Positions 17,530 to 25,928 of a DNA stretch of 64,000 nucleotides are shown here, piece by piece. How positions within the stretch are numbered: the first letter of the stretch is position 1; the number at the start of each line of letters is the position of its first letter. The translations under genes were made by a program, and so were the position numbers. The notes under the pieces are model-generated. The model had not been told where the DNA came from. It ran no database searches and saw nothing but the letters and a program-made list of their open reading frames with translations. Source of the stretch: Mycolicibacterium xanthum (GTDB taxonomy: Bacteria; Actinomycetota; Actinomycetes; Mycobacteriales; Mycobacteriaceae); the NCBI RefSeq assembly GCF_019710635.1, contig NZ_JAIFZS010000042.1, forward strand, positions 1 through 64,000. Reading direction: 5' to 3'.

Positions 17530-17540
17530 ACAGCAACCTC

Positions 17541-17601
17541 GTTGGGGCTGCGCTCACGGTGAAGGTCACTCGTACTTCCCCGCCGTGAGCGCAGCCTCAA
17601 C
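17541..17601 (+). terminator. ino1 terminator stem-loop
   Basis: GGCTGCGCTCACGG (17546-17559) pairs perfectly with CCGTGAGCGCAGCC (17583-17596). After one mismatch the flanks GTTG (17541) and CAAC (17598) pair too. The loop is 23 bases. It begins 12 bases after the ino1 stop and ends before the next gene. A rho-independent hairpin without T-run is likely. Confidence 0.75.
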
Positions 17602-17636
17602 GCATTCTGCGGGACGGCTGTCAGTACTGTCGCAGC

Positions 17637-18536
17637 ATGGACGACACCGACGACGAGCTGGCCAGCCTGTCCGAGTTCATCTTCCTCGGTGAAAACGCGC
17701 GCCAGGCCGGCGTGACGGGCCCACTGCCGAGCGTCACGCGCATCGAGTCGGGCCCGATCAGTGCGATCCGGTTCGGCGACGCCGCCCCGCGGGTGGTGTT
17801 CCTGCACGGCGGCGGCCAGAACGCGCACACCTGGGACACCGTCGTTCTGGGCCTCGGCGAACCGGCGCTGGCCATCGATCTGCCCGGGCACGGCCGGTCG
17901 GCCTGGCGCGAGGACGGCGACTACGGACCGAAGAGCAACGCGGTGGCGGTCGAGCCGGTGATCCGCGAGCTGGCCGGCGACGCCGACCTCGTCGTCGGAA
18001 TGTCGCTGGGTGGACTGACCGCACTGCGGCTGGCGGTGGCCGCCCCGGAGCTGGTGCGCAAGCTGGTGCTCGTCGACGTGACCCCGTCGGCGCCCGAACG
18101 GCACACCGAGATGACCGACGCCCAGAAGGGCACCGTTGCGCTGGTCCAGGGCGAGCGCACGTTCCCCACCTTCGACGCAATGCTCGAGGTAACCGTGGCG
18201 GCCGCACCCCACCGCGATCGGGAGTCGTTGCGGCGCGGCGTGTTCCACAACGCCAAACGTCTCGGCGACGGCACCTGGACCTGGCGCTACGACTCCATCC
18301 GCAACGGTGAGGGGTTCGAGGGTCTGTGGGACGACGTGCCCCGCCTGACCACGCCCACGACGCTGATCCGCGGTGCCAACAGCTTTTTCGTCAACGACGA
18401 GGACGTCGCCGCGTTCGCCCGGACCGCTCCGGGATTCCGGGGGGTGCACATCGTCGAGGACTCGGGTCACTCGGTGCAGAGCGACCAGCCGAGGGCCCTC
18501 GTCGACCTGCTTCGTCAGGTTCTCGACGAATCCTGA
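17637..18536 (+). CDS. alpha/beta-hydrolase (Rv0045c-like esterase)
   Basis: A 299-residue alpha/beta-hydrolase. The oxyanion segment FLHGGGQNAHTWD is at 55-67, the nucleophile elbow GMSLGG puts Ser123 in place, and His278 in EDSGHSVQSD completes the triad with an Asp in between. In M. tuberculosis the orthologue Rv0045c is an esterase next to ino1 in the same order. The substrate is not clear from sequence. The start ATG lies 36 bases after the ino1 hairpin, and a PhoX-like gene follows 112 bases downstream. Confidence 0.88.
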   Translation: MDDTDDELASLSEFIFLGENARQAGVTGPLPSVTRIESGPISAIRFGDAAPRVVFLHGGGQNAHTWDTVVLGLGEPALAIDLPGHGRSAWREDGDYGPKSNAVAVEPVIRELAGDADLVVGMSLGGLTALRLAVAAPELVRKLVLVDVTPSAPERHTEMTDAQKGTVALVQGERTFPTFDAMLEVTVAAAPHRDRESLRRGVFHNAKRLGDGTWTWRYDSIRNGEGFEGLWDDVPRLTTPTTLIRGANSFFVNDEDVAAFARTAPGFRGVHIVEDSGHSVQSDQPRALVDLLRQVLDES

Positions 18537-18648
18537 TCGCAGGCTGTTCACCTCGCGCTCGCCTTCCGCTCGTCCTGCTGCCGTAGCTTTCCGCGGGTGC
18601 GGCCGGCCAGCCCCGGCCGTCGTTCGTGTCGGAAGGGACCCGGTAGCC

Positions 18649-20724
18649 ATGGCGCTCGTACCGCTCAACCTCTTTGTCTCCCATGACGGGAAGTCCAAGC
18701 GACAGCACATCACCTGCGTCTACAAGTGCGGTGACGCCTGCTCCAAGCCGGCACCCAACCGCAGCGACAACGAGTACTTCGGCGACATCGCCAAGATCGT
18801 CTCACGCCGCTCCGTCCTGCAGGCCGGCGGCGTCGCGGTGCTCGCCGTCGGCGCGGGCTCGGCGCTGGCCGCCTGCTCCTCCGACTCCCAGCCGTCGGCC
18901 ACCCCGACGTCGTCGTCGCCGGCCCCCGCGCAGCCGTCCCCGGGGATGAACTTCACCTCGGTGCCGCCCAACAGCGAGGACGCGGTCGTCGTGGCCGACG
19001 GCTACCAGCAGGGCGTCGTGATCAGCTGGGGTGACCCGGTGCTGCCCGACGCGCCGGCGTTCGACGTCGACAACCAGACCGGCGCCGCGCAGCGCGGCCA
19101 GTTCGGTTTCAACAACGACTTCGCCGGCCTGCTGCCGATCCCCGGCTCCACGGGCCGCTACCTGCTGGTGACCAACTTCGAGTACGTCACCCCGCAGTTC
19201 ATGTTCCCCGGTTTCGACGCCGCCGCCCCCACCCGCGAGCAGTTCGACGTCGAGCGCGCCGCCGTCGGGATGGGCGTCGTCGAGGTCGAGCGCACCCCCG
19301 AGGGCGGCCTCAAACCCGTTCTGGGCAAGTACAACCGGCGCATCACCGCCGACACCCCGATGACGCTCACCGGCCCGGCCGCGGGCGCCGACCTGGTCAA
19401 GACCGCGGCCGACCCGACCGGAACGACCGTCGCGGGCACGTTCGCCAACTGCTCCGGCGGAGTCACCCCCTGGGGCACGGTGCTGTCCGGTGAGGAGAAC
19501 TTCCAGGACTACTTCGGAGCGGCCGAGGGCGCGCCGGCGCCCGGACCGGTCGAGGCCGACCGGCTGGACCGCTACGGAGTGTCCGCCGAACCCACCGAGC
19601 TGCTGTGGGAGACCTTCGACGACCGCTTCGACCTGACCAAGACACCCAACGAGCCCAACCGGTTCGGCTACGTCGTCGAGCTCAACCCGTGGGATCCGCA
19701 GTCCACGCCGGTCAAGCACACCGCGATGGGCCGGCTCAAGCACGAGGGCGCCACCATCTACGTCGCCGACGACGGCACCGTCGTCTCCTACACCGGCGAC
19801 GATCAGCGCTTCGACTACATGTACAAGTTCGTGTCGTCGAAGAAGGTGCAACCCGGGACCGATCCAGCTGCGATGGCCCACAACATGACGATCCTCGACG
19901 AGGGCACGCTCTATGTCGCCAAGCTCTCCAGCGACATCCCCGCCGACCAGATCGACGGGTCGGGCAACCTGCCCCCGACGGGCTCGTTCGCCGGCTCCGG
20001 AACCTGGATCCCGTTGCTGCACAGCGGAGCTGACGGCCATGCCGAGTCCCTCGTCGAGGGGGTCACCGCGCAGGAGGCCGCGGTGTTCACCCGGATGGCC
20101 GCCGACAAGGCCGGGGCGACCAAGATGGATCGCCCCGAGGACTTCGAGGCCGACCCGAAGACCGGCAAGGTCTACGTCGCGCTGACCAACAACGACGAGC
20201 GCGGCGCGCCCGGGGAAGCCGCCGCCGATGCGGCCAACCCGCGCAACGACAACAAGAGCGGCCAGATCCTGGAGATCACCGACGACCACACCGGCACCGA
20301 CTTCACCTGGGACCTGCTGCTGGTCTGCGGCGATCCGCAGGCCGCCGACACCTACTACGGCGGTTTCGACAAGTCGAAGGTCAGCCCGATCTCCTGCCCG
20401 GACAACCTGGCCTTCGACAGCCACGGCAACCTGTGGATCTCCACCGACGGCAATGCGCTGGACTCCAACGACGGTTTGTTCGCGGTGGCTCTGGAGGGGC
20501 CCAACCGCGGAGAGGTCAAGCAGTTCCTGACCGTGCCGCTCGGCGCCGAGACGTGCGGACCGATCATCACCGACGACCTGGTGACGGTCGCCGTACAGCA
20601 TCCGGGCGAGAACGACGACAACAGCATCGACGACCCGCAGTCGCGCTGGCCCGAGGGCGGCAACGGCACCGCCCGCCCGTCGATCGTGGCGGTGTGGAAG
20701 AACGGCGGCCGGATCGGCGTCTGA
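18649..20724 (+). CDS. PhoX-like phosphatase (DUF839), Tat-exported lipoprotein
   Basis: A 691-residue DUF839/PhoX-family protein from ATG 18649 (GGAAGGGA upstream). PhoX enzymes are calcium- and iron-dependent alkaline phosphatases that release phosphate outside the membrane. A 50-residue Cys-containing leader (CVYKCGDACSKPAP) comes before a twin-arginine signal SRRSVLQAGG (Arg53-Arg54), a hydrophobic stretch and a lipobox LAAC with Cys76, so the mature form is probably a lipid-anchored, folded-export protein. Seen family blocks include NCSGGVTPWGTVLSGEENF, GRLKHEGATIYVADDG and CPDNLAFDSHGNLWISTDG. The open frame continues upstream to 18373, but that overlaps the hydrolase gene. It is inserted between homologues of Rv0045c and Rv0044c. 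Confidence 0.88.
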   Translation: MALVPLNLFVSHDGKSKRQHITCVYKCGDACSKPAPNRSDNEYFGDIAKIVSRRSVLQAGGVAVLAVGAGSALAACSSDSQPSATPTSSSPAPAQPSPGMNFTSVPPNSEDAVVVADGYQQGVVISWGDPVLPDAPAFDVDNQTGAAQRGQFGFNNDFAGLLPIPGSTGRYLLVTNFEYVTPQFMFPGFDAAAPTREQFDVERAAVGMGVVEVERTPEGGLKPVLGKYNRRITADTPMTLTGPAAGADLVKTAADPTGTTVAGTFANCSGGVTPWGTVLSGEENFQDYFGAAEGAPAPGPVEADRLDRYGVSAEPTELLWETFDDRFDLTKTPNEPNRFGYVVELNPWDPQSTPVKHTAMGRLKHEGATIYVADDGTVVSYTGDDQRFDYMYKFVSSKKVQPGTDPAAMAHNMTILDEGTLYVAKLSSDIPADQIDGSGNLPPTGSFAGSGTWIPLLHSGADGHAESLVEGVTAQEAAVFTRMAADKAGATKMDRPEDFEADPKTGKVYVALTNNDERGAPGEAAADAANPRNDNKSGQILEITDDHTGTDFTWDLLLVCGDPQAADTYYGGFDKSKVSPISCPDNLAFDSHGNLWISTDGNALDSNDGLFAVALEGPNRGEVKQFLTVPLGAETCGPIITDDLVTVAVQHPGENDDNSIDDPQSRWPEGGNGTARPSIVAVWKNGGRIGV

Positions 20725-20759
20725 CGGCCCCGGTACCGGCCCGGGCCTACGGTGGAGCC

Positions 20760-21569
20760 ATGACCGCCTCCCCACGCCCGCTGCGCATCGGTGTGCAACT
20801 GCAGCCCCAACACGCTCCCCGGTACGGCCACATCCGCGACGCGGTGCGTCGCTGCGAGGACATCGGCGTCGACGTCGTGTTCAACTGGGACCATTTCTTC
20901 CCGCTCTACGGCGATCCCGACGGGGCGCATTACGAGTGCTGGACGATGCTCGGCGCGTGGGCCGAGCAGACCTCGGGCCTGGAGATCGGCGCACTGGTCA
21001 GCTGCAACTCCTACCGCAATCCCGAGTTGCTGGCCGATATGGCCCGTACCGTCGACCACATCAGCGACGGTCGGCTCATCCTCGGCATCGGATCAGGCTG
21101 GAAGCAGAGGGATTACGACGAGTACGGCTATCCGTTCGGCACCGCGGGCAGCCGGCTGGACGACCTGGCCGAGGCGATGCCCCGCATCGAGGCTCGGCTG
21201 GGCAAGCTCAATCCGCAGCCCCTGCGGGACATCCCGGTGCTGATCGGCGGGGGCGGCGAACGCAAAACCCTGCGGCTGGTGGCCCAATACGCCGACATCT
21301 GGCATTCGTTCTCCGACAGCGAGAGCTACCCTCACAAGGCCGCCGTGCTGGCGCGCCACTGCGCCGAGGTCGGCCGCGATCCAGCCGACATCGAGCGGTC
21401 CGCCGAGGTCGCCGGCCGCAACCTGGAGCGCCTACTGGCCGACGCCGACACCCTGACCGGGCTCGGAATCTCGATGCTGACCCTCGGGGTCAACGGCCCG
21501 GACTACGACCTGTCCCGGGCTGAGGCGTTGTGCCGGTGGCGCGACCGACGGCGGCGCAGCGGGGGCTGA
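20760..21569 (+). CDS. LLM-class F420-dependent oxidoreductase (Rv0044c-like)
   Basis: A 269-residue luciferase-like monooxygenase family protein from ATG 20760. The TIM-barrel pattern is clear: LRIGVQLQPQ at the first strand, DVVFNWDHFFPLYG, LEIGALVSCNSYRNPELLADMARTVDHISDGRLILGIGSGW, and DIPVLIGGGGERKTLRLVAQYADIWH. In mycobacteria this subgroup uses reduced F420. The reaction is unknown. A PhoX-like gene ends 35 bases before it and a GntR regulator follows 53 bases after; the trio LLM-GntR-MarR is kept in M. tuberculosis. Confidence 0.88.
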   Translation: MTASPRPLRIGVQLQPQHAPRYGHIRDAVRRCEDIGVDVVFNWDHFFPLYGDPDGAHYECWTMLGAWAEQTSGLEIGALVSCNSYRNPELLADMARTVDHISDGRLILGIGSGWKQRDYDEYGYPFGTAGSRLDDLAEAMPRIEARLGKLNPQPLRDIPVLIGGGGERKTLRLVAQYADIWHSFSDSESYPHKAAVLARHCAEVGRDPADIERSAEVAGRNLERLLADADTLTGLGISMLTLGVNGPDYDLSRAEALCRWRDRRRRSGG

Positions 21570-21580
21570 AACACCGGGAA

Positions 21581-21601
21581 CGTTGCGTACATGGCGCAAC
21601 G
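21581..21601 (+). promoter_or_regulatory. candidate GntR operator
   Basis: CGTTGCG at 21581-21587 and CGCAACG at 21595-21601 form a perfect 7-base dyad with a 7-base spacer, 21 bases before the GntR gene start. The position fits autoregulation of the GntR gene. The dyad is symmetric and could bind a FadR-type dimer. Confidence 0.55.
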
Positions 21602-21622
21602 CCGTGAGAGACTGGCCCGGCC

Positions 21623-22288
21623 ATGCCGAAAAAGTATGGGATCAAAGAGAAAGACCTCGTGGTTACCCATGTGGTCGACCTGGTGCTGACCGGAAAGCTC
21701 CGGTCGGGGGATCGGCTGGATCGTAACGAGATCGCCGCCAGGCTCGGTGTCAGTCGCGTCCCGGTGCAGGAGGCGGTGGTCCAGCTCGAGCACGACGGGA
21801 TCCTGACCACCCGCTACCACAGGGGGGCCTTCGTCCAGCGGTTCGACGAGGCCGTGGTGCGCGAACACCAGGAGCTGTACGGCGTGCTCTGCGGTCTGGC
21901 GTCTGCGCGTGCGGCCGCCGCCGCCGATCCGGCGGTCGTTTCCGAGCTCGAGCAGCAAACCCAGGCGATGAGAACCAGCAGAGACAACCTGGAGTTCGAT
22001 CCGCATGCGCGCGAATTCCGCACGATCATCAACACCAATTACGCCGGGCCGCGCCTGCAGGCGACGATCGACTCGTCGCAGACCTTGATCCCGCCGTCGT
22101 TCTGGGACAGTTTTCCCGGCCACCGCGACGAGCTGCTGACCACCTACGAGGCAGAGCTGTCGGCGATCCGGTCCGGCCGGCCCGACGCGGCGAGAGAGGC
22201 GTGTGCGCAACGCGCCGGGATGCATTCACAGCTGATGGTGGCCGAACTGCTCCGGCGCGGAGTGCTGTCCCCGCCGGCCATCGACTGA
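21623..22288 (+). CDS. GntR-family regulator (FadR subfamily)
   Basis: A 221-residue GntR regulator, Rv0043c-like. The winged helix-turn-helix occupies residues 10-70 (LRSGDRLDRNEIAARLGVSRVPVQEAVVQLEHDGILTTRYHRGAFV), followed by an all-helical FCD ligand domain with EFRTIINTNY and DELLTTYEAELSAIRSGRPDAA. FCD proteins usually sense small acids bound by a metal. A 7-base inverted repeat before the start is the likely binding site. It lies between the LLM oxidoreductase and a MarR gene. Confidence 0.9.
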   Translation: MPKKYGIKEKDLVVTHVVDLVLTGKLRSGDRLDRNEIAARLGVSRVPVQEAVVQLEHDGILTTRYHRGAFVQRFDEAVVREHQELYGVLCGLASARAAAAADPAVVSELEQQTQAMRTSRDNLEFDPHAREFRTIINTNYAGPRLQATIDSSQTLIPPSFWDSFPGHRDELLTTYEAELSAIRSGRPDAAREACAQRAGMHSQLMVAELLRRGVLSPPAID

Positions 22289-22404
22289 GTTGTTGCGGTG
22301 AACCCGCCGTGCTCAAAATGAATCGATATATGTCGAAAAGATTTTGCGCAGAACCCGCTGACCAGACAACTTGGCAGCTTCGGACAGGTTAGACTGTCTG
22401 AATT

Positions 22405-22845
22405 ATGGCGGAAGCGGATGCCCAGGTCGGCGAGCTCGCGGGCGAACTGCAGCGCGTGCTCTCCAAAGTGTTGGCCGTGCTTCGGCATACCGGCCGGACA
22501 TCGACCACCGGTGATCTGACCCTCGCCCAGCTGTCGATCCTGCTGACGCTCCTCGACCAGGGCCCGATGCGGATGACCGAGCTGGCCGCCCACGAAAAGG
22601 TCCGCACCCCCACCACCACGGTGGCGATCCGCCGGCTCGAGAAGCTGGGGCTGGTGAAGCGCTCCCGCGATCCATCGGATCTGCGTGCGGTTCTCGTCGA
22701 CATCACCCCCGAGGGTCTGGCACAACACCGAGAAGCGTTGGCGTCCCGGCAGGCTCACCTCGCCACGTTGCTCAGCAAGCTCAACGGCGACGAACTGGAG
22801 GCGCTGGCCAAGGCGCTGGCCCCGCTCGAGCGGATCGCCGAATAA
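22405..22845 (+). CDS. MarR-family transcriptional regulator
   Basis: A 146-residue MarR protein, Rv0042c-like. The winged helix runs from LTLAQLSILLTLLDQGPMRMTELAAHEKVRTPTTTVAIRRLEKLGLVKRSRDPSDLRAVLVDITPEG, with dimer helices on both sides. The effector is unknown. Its last codons have been copied in tandem: the 21 bases ending in the TAA stop are followed by a second copy ending in TAG. It converges with the ggh gene, whose stop lies 22 bases away, so the two share the space for termination. Confidence 0.92.
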   Translation: MAEADAQVGELAGELQRVLSKVLAVLRHTGRTSTTGDLTLAQLSILLTLLDQGPMRMTELAAHEKVRTPTTTVAIRRLEKLGLVKRSRDPSDLRAVLVDITPEGLAQHREALASRQAHLATLLSKLNGDELEALAKALAPLERIAE

Positions 22846-22866
22846 CTCGAGCGGATCGCCGAATAG
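22825..22866 (+). repeat. 21-base tandem duplication across the marR stop codon
   Basis: CTCGAGCGGATCGCCGAATA occurs at 22825-22844 and again at 22846-22865, each followed by A or G. The first unit encodes LERIAE and the stop TAA; the second would encode the same residues and end in TAG. The duplication is in frame and lies exactly between marR and the convergent ggh gene, and its right end abuts the ggh stop codon. Confidence 0.9.
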
Positions 22867-24207
22867 CTAGCCCAGCCAATCCAATACCGCCGCCGCGGTC
22901 CAGGACTGCTGCATGCTGCCCAGCGGTTCGCCGGTGAACGGCTCGTAGTACTCGGCGAACGTCCCGTCGCTGGCCTGGCGCAGGCCTTCCCGGCGCAGAA
23001 GCGAGGCCCGTTGGGCCCAGCCGCGCCGCGCGAAGCACCACGAGAACAGCCACGTCATCACCGGCCACACCGGCCCGCGCCAGTACTCGCGGGGCCGGAA
23101 GTCGCGCGACACCGGCGACGTCGACGGGATCAGCGCGTAGGCGAGGTCGGGGTGACCACAGAACCGCGGACCCTCCAGCAACCGCAGCAGCGCCCGCTCC
23201 CGGTCGTGGGGCAGGCCGCCGCACAGCAGCGGCGCGAACTGCGCCACCGTCTCGGTGGTGATCCACCGTTCGGCACGCAGGTCGTAATCACGTGCCGCGC
23301 CGGTCCTTTCGTCGGTGGTCGCGACGACGCCGGAGCGGAACCGATCGGCCCACGCGTACAGGTCCTTCACGTCGGCGCGGGGGCGCTTGTAGTCCTCCCC
23401 GATCTCGGCGAGCACCTGGCAGGCCACCGACAGGATGGCCGACACGAACACGTCCTCGACCGCGAAGCTGACCGACTTGGCCAGCAGTTCGTCGTCGTAG
23501 CGGGCCGCCTTCATCTCCTCGACCAACCACAGGTAGCGGTCGTACTCGAGGTCGCTGGGCCGCTGGGTGGCGTCGGTGTTGATCTTGTTGTCCTCGCGCT
23601 GGTACTCCGGCACCTCACCGGGCATCACACTGGCGTACGCACCGTCCCAACGCGGAGAGTTGTCCATGCCGGACTCCCAGCCGTGGTACACGGTGACCCG
23701 GCCGCGTTCGTTGGGGTCGCGGCACTCCACCAGCCAGCGGTGCCAGCGCATCAGGTCGGCCCACCGCCGGTCCAGGAACGACTGGGCGACCGCGCGGGTC
23801 GACCGGCCGCGGGTGCTGGCGTGGTCAAGAATGCGCTGGACCGCGATGGCGTGCACGGGCGGCTGGGTGATGCCCGACGTGTGCCGGGAGCGCGGCGCGT
23901 TGGTGGCCAGCGCCGAACACGCCCACCGGGCCGGACCGGGGAAATAGCCGTCCACCCCGTTGGCGAACACGATGTGCGGAATCATCCCGTTGAGCCACTG
24001 GGCCGACAGCAGTGTGTCCAACTCCACCACGGCACGCTCGACCGACAGCGGGGCCAGCCCGATCGAGACGAACGCGGCGTCCCAACTCCACATATGCGGG
24101 TAGAGCAGGGGCGCCGCGGTGGTCATCACACCGAGGTCATTGCCACGCAGGAGATAGGCGGCACGGGCCGCCAGTTGCGTGGGCGCGAAGGTGGGATCGG
24201 CTGGCAT
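22867..24207 (-). CDS. ggh: glucosylglycerate hydrolase (GH63)
   Basis: A 446-residue enzyme that matches the M. hassiacum glucosylglycerate hydrolase throughout. It cleaves glucosylglycerate (and mannosylglycerate) to sugar and glycerate, releasing a compatible solute that mycobacteria store under nitrogen limitation and that is a precursor of methylglucose lipopolysaccharide. The two catalytic acids reported for the M. hassiacum enzyme are at the same positions: Asp182 in WESGMDNSPRWD and Glu419 in DGTFAEYYEPFTGEPLG. The (alpha/alpha)6 barrel appears complete. It is transcribed away from an SDR gene (starts 56 bases apart) and towards marR. M. tuberculosis lacks this gene here. Confidence 0.93.
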   Translation of the reverse strand: MPADPTFAPTQLAARAAYLLRGNDLGVMTTAAPLLYPHMWSWDAAFVSIGLAPLSVERAVVELDTLLSAQWLNGMIPHIVFANGVDGYFPGPARWACSALATNAPRSRHTSGITQPPVHAIAVQRILDHASTRGRSTRAVAQSFLDRRWADLMRWHRWLVECRDPNERGRVTVYHGWESGMDNSPRWDGAYASVMPGEVPEYQREDNKINTDATQRPSDLEYDRYLWLVEEMKAARYDDELLAKSVSFAVEDVFVSAILSVACQVLAEIGEDYKRPRADVKDLYAWADRFRSGVVATTDERTGAARDYDLRAERWITTETVAQFAPLLCGGLPHDRERALLRLLEGPRFCGHPDLAYALIPSTSPVSRDFRPREYWRGPVWPVMTWLFSWCFARRGWAQRASLLRREGLRQASDGTFAEYYEPFTGEPLGSMQQSWTAAAVLDWLG

Positions 24208-24262
24208 CGCCTTTCATGATGCGACGACTGCGCCCGACTCGCAGGTCGGTAGGGTCCACAGG

Positions 24263-24928
24263 GTGCCGACCGCGATGATCACCGGGGCCGCCGGCGGCCT
24301 CGGGACCGCCCTCGCCGACGCCCTGGCGCCGACCCACACCCTGCTGTTGGCCGGGCGGCCGTCGCCCCGGCTGGACCGGGTGGCCGAGCGGCTGGGCGCC
24401 ACCACCTGGCCGATGGATCTCGGCGATCCGGACTCGCTGCCCGCCGTCGTGGAGACCATCGACGCACTTGACGTGCTGATCCACAACGCCGGCGTCGCAT
24501 ACCCGGGCCGGGTCGCGGAGTCCAACGTCGACGAATGGCGCGCCACCATGGCCGTCAACGTCATCGGCCCCGTGGCGCTCACGCTGGAGCTGCTGCCCGC
24601 GCTGCGGGCCGCCGCCGGTCAGGTGGTGTTCATCAACTCCGGCGCCGGGATCAACGCCTCCCCCGGCCTGGCGTCCTACTCGGCGAGCAAGTTCGCGCTA
24701 CGCGGCTTCGCCGACTCACTGCGCAACGACGAGCCGTCGCTGCGCGTGCTGTCGGTGCATCCGGGCCGGATCGCCACCGCGATGCAGGAGGATCTGATCG
24801 CCTACGAGGGCCGGGAGTACGACCCGCACCAGTTCCTGAGCCCGCAGACGGTGGCCCGCCTCACCGCCGACGCGATCAACGCGCCCGCCGACGCCGACGT
24901 CCGCGAAATCGTCATCCGCCCCCGCTGA
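24263..24928 (+). CDS. short-chain dehydrogenase/reductase
   Basis: A 221-residue classical SDR from GTG 24263. The cofactor loop TGAAGGLG is at 7-14, NAG follows in LIHNAGVAYPG, and the catalytic YSASK comes after the Ser in FINSGAG. An NAD(P)-dependent oxidoreductase is certain as to class; the substrate is not known. The open frame extends to 24179 but that part overlaps the ggh start. It is divergent from ggh and converges with the DUF559 gene, with a palindrome between their stops. Confidence 0.88.
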   Translation: MPTAMITGAAGGLGTALADALAPTHTLLLAGRPSPRLDRVAERLGATTWPMDLGDPDSLPAVVETIDALDVLIHNAGVAYPGRVAESNVDEWRATMAVNVIGPVALTLELLPALRAAAGQVVFINSGAGINASPGLASYSASKFALRGFADSLRNDEPSLRVLSVHPGRIATAMQEDLIAYEGREYDPHQFLSPQTVARLTADAINAPADADVREIVIRPR

Positions 24929-24932
24929 CCGG

Positions 24933-24980
24933 GATTTCGGTGTAGATCGTCAACGCCGGCGTGACGAACTACACCCGAAC
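24933..24980. repeat. flanking palindrome, copy A
   Basis: A 48-base imperfect palindrome: left arm GATTTCGGTGTAGATCGTCA, centre CGCCGGCG, right arm GTGACGAACTACACCC. The arms share GGTGTAG-TCGTCA with few mismatches and can fold into a long hairpin. The TAG stop of the DUF559 gene (24969-24971) is inside the right arm. Copy B at 25879-25927 is a direct repeat of it. It could terminate both convergent genes. Confidence 0.85.
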
Positions 24981-25871
24981 AGCGGTGCGGATGGTGGCCA
25001 GTACCCGCTCCGGGTACTGGGTGAGGTCCAGCCAGGTGAACCGCAGCACCTGCCATCCGTTCAGCGCGAGCACGTTCTGTCGAACGCGGTCGTTCTGAAA
25101 GTCCTGCTGGTCGCTGTGAAACGCCCAACCATCCACCTCGATGGCGACCTTCGCCCCGCGAAAGGCCACATCGACGACATACCCGGCGATACGCACATTG
25201 CTGCGCCAGCCGGTGATCCCTGCCGTCCGCAACAGTTTCGTCAGCCTGCGCTCGGCTTGCGAATGCGTGCCGTCAGCGGCCGCTTGCAGCAGGATGCGTG
25301 CCACCGGTGAGCCGTGTCGTCCCTTGTTACGCATATGCGCGGCCCACAACTGGGACAGAGTCGCATCGCGTTGCAGCGCCCGGTCCATCACCCCGCTGTT
25401 GCCCCTCCCCCGTACCGCTGCCTCGATCGCGGTCAGGGGCAGTGCCGTCACACGAAGGCCCCGACACTCCACGACATCGGTCGGCCTGAGATCGCGCCGG
25501 CGCAATCGCGTCCCCTCCCGTTTGCGCCCGCTTCCGTTGCGCGGCATCGTCACTTCGACAATCTCCGGCGCGAATCCGGTCAAGCCGTGCCACCATGCGG
25601 CAGCGAGTCCGCTGGCCACTGCATGCTCGCCGAACGACCACACTGCCGCCCGGATGCGAGCGGCATCGGTGAAGGCCCGGTCGTCGACGAAGAACACCCC
25701 GCGCGAACACTGCCGCCAGTCGCCGGACTGAACCCGCCGGTTCACCGCCTGTCTGCTCAGCCCCGCACCCCGCGCCTGCGCGAGTGTGATAACCCCATCG
25801 TGGTAGCGAAGGAGGTCGTTCAGCACACTCACCACACCGAACTGACGCGCCGCTACCCCGCTCGGTTCCAA
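24969..25871 (-). CDS. AbiEi-like winged helix plus DUF559 nuclease-like protein
   Basis: A 300-residue protein. The first 60 residues (HDGVITLAQARGAGLSRQAVNRRVQSGDWRQCSRGVF) look like the winged helix of AbiEi-type antitoxins. Residues 200-297 form a DUF559 domain, related to Vsr and other PD-(D/E)xK nucleases: SQAERRL, Asp234 in YVVDVAF, Glu245 and Asp247 in AIEVDG, His252, then NGWQVLRFTWLDL. The key acids are kept, so nuclease activity is possible but unproven. GTG 25835 is an alternative start. Palindromic repeats touch both ends of the gene, and the gene is absent between leuS and marR in M. tuberculosis, which points to a cassette-like insertion. Confidence 0.8.
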   Translation of the reverse strand: MEPSGVAARQFGVVSVLNDLLRYHDGVITLAQARGAGLSRQAVNRRVQSGDWRQCSRGVFFVDDRAFTDAARIRAAVWSFGEHAVASGLAAAWWHGLTGFAPEIVEVTMPRNGSGRKREGTRLRRRDLRPTDVVECRGLRVTALPLTAIEAAVRGRGNSGVMDRALQRDATLSQLWAAHMRNKGRHGSPVARILLQAAADGTHSQAERRLTKLLRTAGITGWRSNVRIAGYVVDVAFRGAKVAIEVDGWAFHSDQQDFQNDRVRQNVLALNGWQVLRFTWLDLTQYPERVLATIRTAVRV

Positions 25872-25878
25872 CCCCTGC

Positions 25879-25927
25879 GATTCCGGTGTCGAACGTCAAC
25901 ACCAGCGTGACGAACTACACCGAAATC
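25879..25927. repeat. flanking palindrome, copy B
   Basis: A 49-base imperfect palindrome with arms GATTCCGGTGTCGAACGTCA and GACGAACTACACCGAAATC, 2 bases beyond the leuS stop and 8 bases before the DUF559 start. It is a direct copy of the element at 24933-24980 with several substitutions. It can fold as a hairpin and may serve as leuS terminator. Confidence 0.85.
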
Positions 25928-25928
25928 G

